Of a DNA stretch of 64,000 nucleotides, positions 44,700-54,525 are shown piece after piece. The stretch is from Artocarpus heterophyllus (lineage: Eukaryota > Streptophyta > Magnoliopsida > Rosales > Moraceae). The position numbers and the translations under genes were made by a program. The stretch spans positions 34,468,052 through 34,532,051 of the forward strand of contig CM046348.1 in assembly GCA_025403435.1 (NCBI GenBank). The letters run 5' to 3'. The first letter of the stretch is position 1. Each line of letters opens with the position of its first letter. The notes beneath the pieces are model-generated. The model was given only the letters and a program-made list of their open reading frames with translations. It was not told where the DNA came from and ran no database searches.

Positions 44700-46217
44700 G
44701 AGGAGTTAAGGGGTGATCCGTTCACTCCGGAGGTTCTGAACGAAACCATTCCGATCGGTGTAGAAAAACCAAACAAACCTGAACAACAACCTTAGGGGCT
44801 TCGACGTAGTGGGAGGATCAGGCGTCAACCTAAGAGGTATATGTTCAATGGGGAGGTCTTCTTGGCTGAACCAGATGAACATGACAGGGATCCTTATACT
44901 TACGCAGAAGCTATGGAGGATGTTGATTCAAGACTCTGGACAGAGGCCATGAACATAGAGATGAAGTCTATGGAGACTAATCGAGTCTGGGAGCTTGTGG
45001 ATCTTCCCGAAGGGGTAAAACCCATAGGGTGTAAGTGGATCTACAAGAGGAAAAGAGGAGTGGATGGAAAGGTCGAAACCTTTAAGGCTAGACTGGTAGC
45101 TAAGGCTTCTCGTTCTTGGAACATATGATTTGATCAAGTGATCAAGACTTATGGGTTCTCACAAAATGTGGATGAACCATGTGTTTACAAACACATTAAG
45201 AATGGGAAGGTGGTTTTTCTACTGCTCTATGTAGATGACATTCTGCTAATTAGCAATGACGTTGGGGCGTTGTCATCGGTCAAATTGTAGTTGACCAAGT
45301 AGTTTGACATGAAGGACTTAGGTGAGGCTAATTTTGTTCTCGGTATCCAGATCTTTCGGGATAGGAAGAACAAAATGATAGCTTTGTCTCAGGCCAGATA
45401 CATAGATAAAATTCTCAAGAGGTTTGCAATGCAGGATTCCAAGAAAGGTGGACAACCATCTAGGTCTGGAATTACTCTTTCTAAGAAAGACTCTCCAAAG
45501 TCTTATGAAGAAAGAGAATACATGAAGAAGGTGCCTTATGCTTCTGCAGTGGGTAGTCTCATGTATGCCATGCTTTGCACACGACCGGCTATTAGCTATG
45601 CAGTCGGGATTGTAAGTCAATTTCAGGCGAATCCAGGACCGAACCACTAAGTTGTGGTAAAGCATATTTTCTAGTACCTGAGAAGGACTCGAGAGTATAT
45701 GCTTGTATATTCGGGTGAGGATTTAACTCCTCTAGGATACACTAATTCAGATTTTCAGTCCTGTCTAGATTCTAGGAAATCAACTTCGGGGTTTGTGTTT
45801 ACTCTAGGTGGCGGTGCCCTTAGTTGGAGAAGTGCTAAGCAAGATTACACTTCAGATTCAATGATGGAGGCCGAGTATGTGGCGGCTAGTGATGCTTCGA
45901 AAGAAGCAGTGTGGCTCCGCAAGTTCCTTGGGGATCTTGAGGTAGTTCCTGGTATGGATAAAGCGGTATCACTGTACTGTGATAACAGTGCGGCGGTAGC
46001 TAATGCTAAGGAACCAAGATTTCACAAGAAGAGTAAGCATATTGATCGAAAGTATCATGTGATAAAGGACTTTGTTGAGGGTGGGCATGTCACGGTGTGC
46101 AAGATCGTGTTAGAGGACAATTTAGCTGATCCATTTACGAAGACACTTACTAGGAGAGTCTTCGAGAGGCATGTGGAAGCTATGGGGATGCAAAATTTGC
46201 TGTATTTACTCACTTAG
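44700..46217 (+). pseudogene. Reverse transcriptase-RNase H relic of the copia element
   Basis: RT begins with WTEAMNIEMKSM, WELVDLPEGVKPIGCKWIYK and FKARLVAK (to about 45108). The next text is SRSWNI, so roughly 100 residues that normally carry the first catalytic aspartate are missing. LLLYVDDILL (about 45220-45250) retains the YVDD box. MKDLGEANFVLGIQI and AVGSLMYAMLCTRP follow. RNase H (45699-46217) includes SDFQSCLDSRKSTSGFVF, MEAEYVAASDASKEAVWLR, LYCDNSAAVANAKEP and HIDRKYHVI, and ends LLYLLT before TAG at 46215. Stops at 45126 and 45288 are among several. Confidence 0.9.
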
Positions 46218-46218
46218 T

Positions 46219-46231
46219 GCAAGTGAGAGAT
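46219..46231 (+). promoter_or_regulatory. Polypurine tract of the copia element
   Basis: GCAAGTGAGAGAT lies directly before the 3' LTR, two bases after the pol stop codon; GTGCAAGTGGGAGAT-type tracts are usual here. Confidence 0.75.
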
Positions 46232-46839
46232 TGTTAGACATGTATGCCCTAAGGAGTAAAAATGTAATACGTTTTTGGAGACATTTTTATTAATAAAGAA
46301 TTTATTCATTTATATATACCAAATCTTGTCCTCTTTACGTTCATATTTGTTGAATGTATGATAAGCAAACAGTAGTCTGAGACTGTCAGTCTAAACCTTA
46401 AGAATTGGGCATATGATGGACTGATTATGCGGAAGACACGATTCTTAAGGTGACGGTCTAAAACATATGATCCGCAATCGAGGGAATAAAGTTGGGTGCT
46501 TTATTCATGTAAAGATTGTTATGTTGTCTATATCCCTTTTGGGAGATGGTTTGCCTTGACCATCGAAGTTGGACTCCGTGAATAGAAACATTGGCACGTT
46601 GTCATAGGTGACGATGTGTTGGATCATGACATAAAGTGAATTGATTTGGATTAATAATTTTGTCTTGGCAAATCGATTCACTTTAGACAGTCATTTGTAT
46701 TGTATCTTAATCCTGAGATGAATAGTAGGCCCGTTGTCTCTACTTGTGTCTTTTGATGTGCCAAAGGGTGACACCCACATCTTGATAGTGGTTTGCATAC
46801 CGGTACGTTGGAGGCATGACTCTTGATAGCGTAGACTTG

Positions 46840-47103
46840 CTATTCATATATATGAAATCCATAGCTCCTCTTTAGGAGTAATGATATCCTCTTATATGCG
46901 TTGTCCTGTAATTGGAAAACTGGAGCGCTCAACCATTTGGATACATAGGTGTAACCGAATGGTATACTATCTTTGGATGGTAAGTTTTCTAATGGTGAGA
47001 CAATGGAACGTAAGATAAAAATAATCGGGAAGGTAAGACAGAACTTGTCCTTAAGTCGATTATGGATGATCATATGGGGATGCGATACACTATGATATGT
47101 CAT
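46840..47103 (-). other. LTR-internal antisense ORF (87 codons), 3' LTR copy
   Basis: Starts MTYHSVSHPHMIIHN and ends HIYE. It differs from the 5' LTR copy by a handful of residues and is open throughout. Confidence 0.45.
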
Positions 47104-47669
47104 AGAGACTTAGCTACACGAGCTTCGTAATTCTATAAAGTTCGAGAGTGCAGCTCCAATCTTTTAGTGGAGTAGCGTTGGAGTTGATAATTGTGAAATG
47201 TATATCTGGGATATTGGGTTTCATAATTATCATGAGCTTGAACTTTATAGGTCCATTTTGGTCCCCTTTGCTAGCTCATAAAGTCCTGTAACGACACGGC
47301 GTGCTTTTCCAATAATTGGTGACTTACGTCGGATTTATCAAATTGGTTTAAAATTTGTAAGAATCAAATAATTCATGTCTGTTTATTGGTTGAATTAATT
47401 TTGTAAGAAATTAGTTCAAGATAAACATGTTGAATTATTGCGATCAGATAATTCTTGTCTGTTTATCGGTTGTTTTAATTTTGGACAAATTAGAACAAGA
47501 TAAACTTGTAGAATTATTGTGAATTGAGTTATTTTCTTAGAGATTATCTTGATAAAGTTTGTTTTGATCAGATAACTTCTCTATTGGGTTATTTGAATCA
47601 AAACTGAGACTTTATCCTTTAGAATCTCGGGTGGAAAATAAAAGATTCGCGGAGATTTTTTCTTGGGAG

Positions 47670-47726
47670 TTCGGCTTGCCGGATGACGTGTTTGGCCTGC
47701 CGATGGGGCATGTTCGGCCTGCCGAT
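47670..47726. repeat. Phased palindrome array, 3 units, in copia 3' LTR
   Basis: Units at 47670 (TTCGGCTTGCCGGA), 47691 (TTTGGCCTGCCGAT) and 47713 (TTCGGCCTGCCGAT). Spacings are 21 and 22 bp. Confidence 0.88.
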
Positions 47727-47968
47727 GGGGCCTGTACGTGTGAGCCCACACTCACTCCAGTTGTGGATAGAGAATAACAAAGAAAACCAGTTGGTTGAGG
47801 CTCTTCTAGAACGTTACTTCTCTACACAGGTTGCGGAGGTTCTTCAGCACACTGAGGTTAGTAAGATCTGTCTAATTTATACATATAACATGTCAAACTT
47901 GTGTTTTGGAAAATACTCTGATGAAAAATTTTTAAAATTTCGCTGCCCACTTTGTTTCCAACATGACC

Positions 47969-48158
47969 GTGTGAGGAGCATGTACAGCGCGCAACACTGC
48001 TTATTCAACTGGCACTACAGTGCCCATTTTTGGCGCTGCAATGCTGCGTTGATGTGGCTGCAACCAATTTTTTAGGGTTGTAGCATAATAGCTTAAGGAT
48101 TTTCACAGTATTTGAGCTTAAAAAATAATTTATTTGTGATTAAAATACTCACTAATCA
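47969..48158 (-). repeat. Left LTR of the Athila-like element, second part
   Basis: Resumes after the copia target duplication and ends ACTCACTAATCA, matching the end of the right LTR at 53512. Confidence 0.82.
47988..48069. repeat. Phased palindrome array with a different core, left Athila-like LTR
   Basis: Units start near 47988 (CGCGCAACACTGCT), 48011 (GGCACTACAGTGCC), 48032 (GGCGCTGCAATGCT) and 48056. Spacings are 23, 21 and 24 bp. The 48011 unit has 6-bp arms around a 2-bp centre, the same layout as the TTCGGC arrays. Confidence 0.6.
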
Positions 48159-50537
48159 AATACCGCTAAACTTAAACATTTGCTTCTTCTCAAGCAAAAC
48201 ATAAAAACATTGAGGAACAACAAAAATCAAACCAACAATAAAACGAAAGAAAACTGTAGTGTGAGTTTTGTATCTATTCGATAACTAGCCAAATATCTCA
48301 TAAGCCTTTCAACATTGATCACCGATTTCACCCCATTGAAGACTCTCTAAGTATAATTGTGTGCTAAATCACTCTTACTCTACGAATGGATAGATCTATG
48401 AGATTAGATGGACGATGAGAGATCTCTAGATAGCAAAATTTGGAGCTACCATAAGCCTATTATTTGTGTCACTCTCCTCTAATGTAGGTTAGTGTGTCAT
48501 CAAAGATCAAGGACTTTTACGGCTTGCAATGTAAGGCTAGGGTAAAAGGTAGGTAAGAAAGGATCATTTTCGACTTAGATCACTATACATAAAATGCACC
48601 TTGGACCTCGCATGAACAAAAGAAAACTCATATACCGACTTCCAACTTGATCATTCCCACAAAATATGACTCATAACTATCCACAAAAACTCAAAATAAG
48701 AAATTTACAAAATTTTACTCTCTTTTTGTTATTTTTTTTCTCATTTTCTCTCTCTTTTTTTTTTGAAATTCCTAAAACTTATTTAGTTCTATACATATGG
48801 ATATTGAGGGGGGAAAAGCATAGATAAACTAAGCAAAACACATGAGAAATAATATGAAAAATACAAATAAGTCACTTTACGGATATAATCAAACTACAAA
48901 TTCAATTCACACCACCTCTATGCTTACTCTGAACAATCAATTTTCAAATTCAAGCAATGTTAAAAACATGCCTATTAGTGATGGGTTAAATGAATAGATT
49001 TTCATGAAATGGCTAAGTTGAGCTTATATGGGTGATGAAAGAATTAGGTCAAATAGGCTTAATGAGAGAAACTAGGGTTGAGTTTACAAACGTTGGCTTC
49101 AAAGGCTCAAACGGTCCAAAAAACTGCCTCAATTGACTCTCCAATGGCACCTAACCTAGCATTTCACCTTGAGTTTCACTAGAATAGGTTCTAGAGTTCA
49201 TGAGATGTCAACACCTCTAAGGCATATAAACGTTCTACAAAAGTTAAAAAGTTCAAGTGATCATGATTTTGTAGTGCTCAAGTATAAAGAGTTTAAAATG
49301 AAGATCAACCAATGCCAATCAAGCACACAGAATTCTCAAAGAATTACAATTCGAAAGACCTAAGAGAACAATTTGTGTCTAACATCACAATCTAATTCTA
49401 GTTATCAAATTCCTTAGAACTCACACTTTATTCACAGAAGAAAAGAATTAAACAACCTAAAGAAACTAAACAAAAATGATCAAATAAGAGTGATGGAAGG
49501 AAATCTATGATAATCAACGAAAAATTTTGAAAAATTTAAGGCAAAAATCCAACATGTGATCAACAAAATATTCCCTTCCCTAAACTTAAACTGAATATTG
49601 TTCTCAACGTTTTAGTAATAAAAAAGTAAAGGTTGAGAACATATATCTCGAGAGTTTTTAGCCCAAATTTTTGAGTTTCGTCCATCTCTTCGAATCATTT
49701 TCTATCAAAAAGTTCTTAAGTTCTTGATTATTTCAACACTTATCAAAACACACAAAAAATAAATATCAATACAAAACTTTGAAATAAACTAAAACATAAA
49801 CACAAACATAACTAAAACAAAAATAAAATGAGTTAAAGTATAGAAAACTTGAGGTGCCTCCTAAGAGCGCTTGATTTAAAGTCATCTTCTTGACTTTTAG
49901 AGAAGTGCTCATCAAAAAGCGGCTTCCACCCATAGTAAGGGCCATAGAACACTACAAATAGGTCTTCATTGCAGACGTCCTCAAGGTTGGTATGATTTGG
50001 ATATCGACTCATAATCTTAACATAATTCAGCTTCAGATTATAGGCTTAGTGGGGATGAAGAAACGTCGCTAGTGGTGGTGGAGAAGGTGTTGGCTAGTCT
50101 TCAATAGGCACAGTTGGCTCAATAATTTGGACACCCTGGACTTTTCTTCTTCTAATTCCTGTTGAAAGTTAAAGTCTTTGTCACTTAAAGATTCTTGTTG
50201 AAGAATTTCTAAGTCCTTCTTGCTTGGTGCAAGCTCCAAACATGGTTTCACCTCAAATGTGATAGGCACACTATCTTCTCGTAATTCAACGAATGTATTA
50301 ACCAATTACCTAACTTATTTTTGTAAACGGTGAAGTTGAGAAGAATAGGCAATTGACTATTGGTTGGTGTTGCTTCTCAAGTGATTGATCGTTGTTGTCA
50401 ATTGAGTCAGCATCCTTTCGAATGCCAAAATCATCTCTTGATGAAAGGCATCACTTGCGGCTCCATCAAGTAGAATTGCTCTCCCAACCGTAGTTGCTCA
50501 TTGAACAATTCATCTCCTTGTAGTCATACTCCGCCAT
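48159..50537 (-). other. Internal region of the Athila-like element, mostly non-coding
   Basis: AT-rich with no RT, protease or integrase. Near its right end the minus strand encodes relic protein. MAEYDYKEMNC starts at about 50538 in continuation of Gag. A 78-codon frame follows (50069-50305; VNTFVELREDSVPITFEVKP). A further stretch near 50000-49850 reads NLEDVCNEDLFVVFYGPY, then SQEDDFKSSALRRHL. I do not recognise the last two. Confidence 0.55.
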
Positions 50538-51840
50538 TGTTTTGTAAAATCCACTAACGCAAGTGCACATTATCGATCAAGTAATAAAGTAATGAGTATG
50601 AGTATCGTCTCACAGGAACTGTTGAATAATAATCTAATTAATTATTAAAATGGGACTGATCCTAAAATTTATCTAGCAAATCAAATACAGTTGAAATAAA
50701 ACAAAGCAAAATACTGAAATTAAAACTATATTAAGAGAAATAATTGCAATTGAATTTAAGAAATAAACCAATGAGACTAAAGCGTTAAGGCATCTGATTT
50801 CACTATAATCACTAGATATGAATTCCATATAATTACGCACCCCAATTGATAATACACATGTGATGGTAGAAATTCCTAGTTTATTTACTATCCTATCTCT
50901 AGGTATAGCAAACCTACTCAGTTTATTAACCCACTACATCCTATGTGAATTTAAATAAACATAAGTGCATTAAGATCTATGAATTTTCCCAATTTACAAT
51001 GAGTCTTTTGGGTCATCTTATTGCCTAAAGCTACACAAATAACATGGTATATCTCTATCCACATTTAATTCATGGTTATGTGTTATATGAAGCATTTGCA
51101 CATTCTCCCTTCTCAGTTTCAAAAATGCACATCAGATCATTTAAATAGTAGCTAATCAATTAAAAGCATTAAGCATAATAACACACAACTTACATGAATA
51201 AAATCAATTATGGTGCATATATAAATATGAAATTTACATCATCATGATTAGGCTACATCGGACCCCTAACTAAGAAAATTAGAACATAATTGAAAAAGAG
51301 ACAAAAACTAAAATATTAATTAAATCAAACATAAGGTGTTAAGATAATAAGAAATTCTGTCACCAATCTCTAACTTCTTACTCCAAATTGCTAGAAGGCT
51401 CTTAAGAAAATTGCAACAACGCTTTGAAAATAAAAACCTACATTCCCTTGGTAATGCATCCCTTTTCTATTTACACCTTCTCCCTAAGTTACCCTACGAC
51501 TCCCTCTTCAAATCCAAAAATCAAGCCTCAAAATCGCAATTGGCACTACGACTCTCTTTTCTAGTGTCGCGGTGCTACCTCTTTGCCAAATCAACTGGGC
51601 ACTCATTCAATGGGTGCCGTGATGCTGGCAGTTGACAACCAACGACCATGTTTTCTTGCATCATCTTTTGATTTCCTTGCTTGATCTTGTGCTCTTGCTC
51701 CATTTTCTTCCCTTTTTCTTCAATTTACATAATTTGAGGCAAACTTTTATAAATATGGGCATTTAAGTGATTTTTCTTAAGAACATAGCATTATTCACTA
51801 ACTAAAAGTGGCTAAATAACTCTGTAAACTAGAGTTATTA
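50538..51840 (-). mobile_element. Solo LTR nested in the Athila-like gag relic (LTR F)
   Basis: 1303 bp flanked by a perfect 5-bp duplication, GCCAT, at 50533-50537 and 51841-51845. On the plus strand it starts TGTTTTGTAAAATCC and ends GAGTTATTA, where CA is expected (one C-to-T change). It shares with the surrounding LTR family the layout CGCAAGTGCACATTATCG... with AGTAATAAAGT. Removing it rejoins the Gag frame (LLQEMA on one side, AEYDYKEMN on the other). A weak palindrome array with GGCACT units appears near 51542-51632. Confidence 0.78.
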
Positions 51841-51845
51841 GCCAT

Positions 51846-52060
51846 CTCTTGCAACAAGTGATAAGCTTCATTGGTGGAAAAGTGGTAGAAATAGGTGGCA
51901 ACATTTCCCATTTCTATCCAATTATGTGCCATGCCACTCAAACCATCAAGTAAGATTTGAAGTTAAACCTCTTTAGAAAAGCCATGATTCAAGAAGTTGA
52001 TAAGCAAGTTCTTGTATTGCCACCAAGCACTGTGAAAGGGCTCTAAATCTTGTTGAGCAA
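51846..52060 (-). pseudogene. Gag relic of the Athila-like element
   Basis: On the minus strand: FRALHSAWWQYKNLLINF, LLDGLSGMAHNWIEMGN and STNEAYHLLQEMA. These match the conserved middle of Athila-type Gag (a tryptophan followed by a basic residue and LL, a LxDGL/YNGL block, then EAYELLEEMA). One stop lies after HGFSKEV. The N-terminus is missing: only about 120 bp separate this block from the primer site. The frame continues left of the nested LTR. Confidence 0.65.
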
Positions 52061-52218
52061 ATCTCAAGTGTACTTGTCGACCAAACAACTCAAAGTACCT
52101 CAAACAAAGACACTAAAGCAAAAATTAAAGACAAGAAATATTAAACAAAAGCAAATTAAAATATCCAAATTAATCATAGGGCTAATTGGTATCAATATTA
52201 ACCAAAACTAAACAACAA

Positions 52219-52239
52219 TCCCTAGCAACAACGCCGAAA
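52219..52239 (-). promoter_or_regulatory. Primer binding site of the Athila-like element
   Basis: On the minus strand TCGGCGTTGTTGCTAGGGA lies just inside the right LTR. It is a mutated form of the TGGCGCCGTTGCCGGGGA site (tRNA-Asp) used by many gypsy elements and fixes the element's orientation as leftward. Confidence 0.7.
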
Positions 52240-52240
52240 T

Positions 52241-53512
52241 TGATACTAGAGTAATAAAAACACCAAGCAATAAAAATAAAGTAATGAAAACAGTTAATTA
52301 AAGATACTAGAGCATCGATTTCACATAGTTAATCCATGCTAATTTTATTATTAAGTAAATCTCATGATTAATTAGTCAAGAACCTCTTAATTAACCTAAT
52401 TACCTCTCTTGAGTGTCAAATTGGATTATATGCTCAAGAACCCGATTCCAATATCTCTATCAAGAACCAAGTAATTAAACATTTATTAAGCTCTAGTTCT
52501 TCTAATGACTACAAATGAACTATAAATCTCTCAATCTTATCGTCACCTAGGTTGCATTTCCCACAATCTATACAAGGAATTTCTTCTCTTGAATGTCAAA
52601 CCCCACACACTAAAATAATCTAATTCATTGGTCAAATAAACTAGAAGCATTAAGTGTGAGACAACACAAATGAACCATGACAAATCACTTAAAATAAATT
52701 AACACGTCACGATTAGGCAAAATCAAGGCTCTAGAAAAACAACTATTCCAAAACTAAAATTAAACAAGTCAACATGTACAAATCACAAAAATACAAAGAA
52801 GAGAGTAGGAACGAAAAACCCAAATTGTAGTTGTTATAGTCTCAAGCTCTTCACCTTTTTCCCCTCTCATACTTCTTGATCTTCAAATGCTTTTTCCATA
52901 ATGATTTAATGGAGAAACTTAAATCTAAAACTAGAATTAAAATCCTAAACTAAAATCGTATACTAAAAACAAGGGAATTATATAATTTTTTTCTTTTCTT
53001 TTTCCCCTTTTTCTTCTTTGGAATTAGCTTAAAATCCCCTTTTGAAGTTGTACCTCCTCCTCTAAAAATGGAGGCTTTCCTTTTTCAAAGGGAGCTCTAG
53101 GGTTTCAAAAGGTTAGGAACTCATCTGAACTTCATTTTTAGCCATTGGATGCAAATTTGGGAAAAGATCAGCCAAAGAAATGGGAATCAATACGTTGCAT
53201 GAGGCATAAGCACAACATACACAGGCAGTCGCATGCTCAACTGGGCACTACAACGCCTGTTTTTGGTGTAGTAGCATTGGGTTATGGGTCTACAACGCCC
53301 ATCTTCTATCTTAGTTGCATAAATTCGTGCTGTTTTGGCCTCTTTTTGCCTTCTTTTCACTTCAAGATGGTGTTAAAACTCCCTCTAAGTCTCATTTTAT
53401 TATTTCATATAAGACAACACTAAAAACATAAAAACAACACAATAACTTGAGGATTTTCACAATATTTAAACTTAAGAAATGCTTGATTTGTGAGTGAAAT
53501 ACTCACTAATCA
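52241..53512 (-). repeat. Right LTR (5' LTR) of the Athila-like element
   Basis: 1272 bp; starts TGATACTAGAG and ends ACTCACTAATCA on the plus strand. It aligns with the left LTR from AAGCAATAAAAATAAAG onward, with indels; about 150 bp near the primer-site end are deleted here and about 100 bp near the other end are deleted in the left copy. Confidence 0.85.
53224..53299. repeat. Phased palindrome array with a different core, right Athila-like LTR
   Basis: Units start at 53224 (GGCAGTCGCATGCT), 53244 (GGCACTACAACGCC), 53265 (GGTGTAGTAGCATT) and 53286 (GGTCTACAACGCC, allowing one extra G). Spacings are 20, 21 and 21 bp. Confidence 0.6.
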
Positions 53513-53517
53513 CCATT

Positions 53518-53777
53518 CCCCTTCAAGCAAACACAATTTACAACCCATCAATATTTTATTATGACAACAAACAAGGCCCATAGGAAAACCTTAGATTTTG
53601 TTGGCTTGTATCTTCCTAAGCCTATTTTTTTCACATGGATAATTATATATTGCATTGTCAAGAGTGAAATAACAAGAATCTATTAAAATCTTGCTTGACA
53701 CTCCATCTGACGACTATGATTCTTGTTACCATACTAGGAACATTGTTTTTAAGGAAGTTTTGTCCTTAGCAAACTAA
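53518..53777 (+). pseudogene. Helitron helicase relic, C-terminal part
   Basis: Continues the frame cut at 37750 once one CCATT is removed. The text runs through PFKQTQF, IMTTNKAHRKTLDFVGLYLP, a stretch equal to the YVALSRVKSR block with errors, DTPSDDYDS and RNIVFKEVLS. It ends at TAA 53775-53777. These are the last conserved blocks of plant Helitron Pif1-like helicases. Frame changes near 53620-53690 show decay. Confidence 0.78.
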
Positions 53778-54525
53778 AGACTCATTTGGCATTGCTTTTA
53801 GAAGCTACTTTTAGTTTTTGTAACTACCTGCAATATTTAGAATGTTTGGCAAAACCTGCTTTTATAAAGTTGTTTCTAAAAACTGCTATCGAGTTGGAAA
53901 AGTTGAGAATGGTTTCTTTTTCTTGTTTTGCTATCTTATTAGTAAATGTAGATGCAATTTAATATTTGCAACTCGAATTTAGAAGTTTAAACATAAAAGA
54001 AATTCACTTCTTTCTTAAATTTTTATTTCAAATGAATATATACAACCTCGGGCATGCTAATGTAGAAATTGGGTTAAAAATCCCAACAATTCTATGTGCA
54101 AAATACACTATTACACTATTTTTCTCTTAGTTAAGGATGACATTCTTACCCACAAATATGAGTATCTGTGAATACCCACCCTTAGGGCAGGTAGGGGGAT
54201 AGTGCTCAATTAAGGAGCAGGGGAGCCATCTCAACCTGATTACCTATTTTGTGTAGTTTAAGTTTAAACTTAATTCTTGTGTTTGTTGTTGTTGTTAGAG
54301 TTTGGATTTTGTTCCAAGATGTTGATATATTTTAATGAGATATTAGTAATTATGTTGTTGAATTTTTTTAATTAATTTAAAGGAATTTTTTTTTTATTTT
54401 TAATAGTATTACAAGATATTTTTTCCAACTCTTAATTAATAAATGAGTGGGTATGGGCATAATCTTTTCGGTAGAGATTCTCCGACCCCAAATCTGCCTT
54501 AAGTTAAGTGGGTATAGGGAGAGGG
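53778..54525. other. Intergenic DNA right of the Helitron relic
   Basis: AT-rich. Contains MITE-like text (AGAAGCTACTTTTAG near 53810), with a related stretch near 60220. The Helitron 3' hairpin and CTRR end were not identified. Confidence 0.4.

Larger units (their letters stand above)
38890..47963 (+). mobile_element. Ty1/copia retrotransposon, near complete, decayed
   Basis: LTRs at 38890-40879 and 46232-47963 flank gag, protease, integrase, RT and RNase H in the copia order. The 5' LTR is followed by a TGGTATCAG primer site, and a purine-rich tract precedes the 3' LTR. The flanking duplication is CGACC at 38885-38889 and TGACC at 47964-47968, one CpG-type transition apart. The polyprotein has several stops, frameshifts and a deletion in RT. 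The solo LTR at 10636-12657 belongs to the same family. The copia lineage is not assigned. Confidence 0.93.
46232..47963 (+). repeat. 3' LTR of the copia element
   Basis: 1732 bp. It is shorter than the 5' LTR mainly because about 285 bp are missing after the palindrome units. Those bases correspond to roughly 40360-40645 of the 5' LTR. Confidence 0.93.
37751..53512 (-). mobile_element. Athila-like Ty3/gypsy element, reverse orientation, with two nested insertions
   Basis: LTRs at 37751-38889 plus 47969-48158 (left, interrupted) and 52241-53512 (right). The target duplication is a perfect CCATT at 37746-37750 and 53513-53517. The primer site next to the right LTR places its 5' end on the right, so it reads leftward. 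The internal region is only about 2.8 kb once the solo LTR at 50538-51840 is removed. It holds a Gag relic and a short downstream frame but no RT or integrase that I can see, so it is a deleted or non-autonomous member. The copia element 38890-47963 sits inside its left LTR. Confidence 0.85.
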
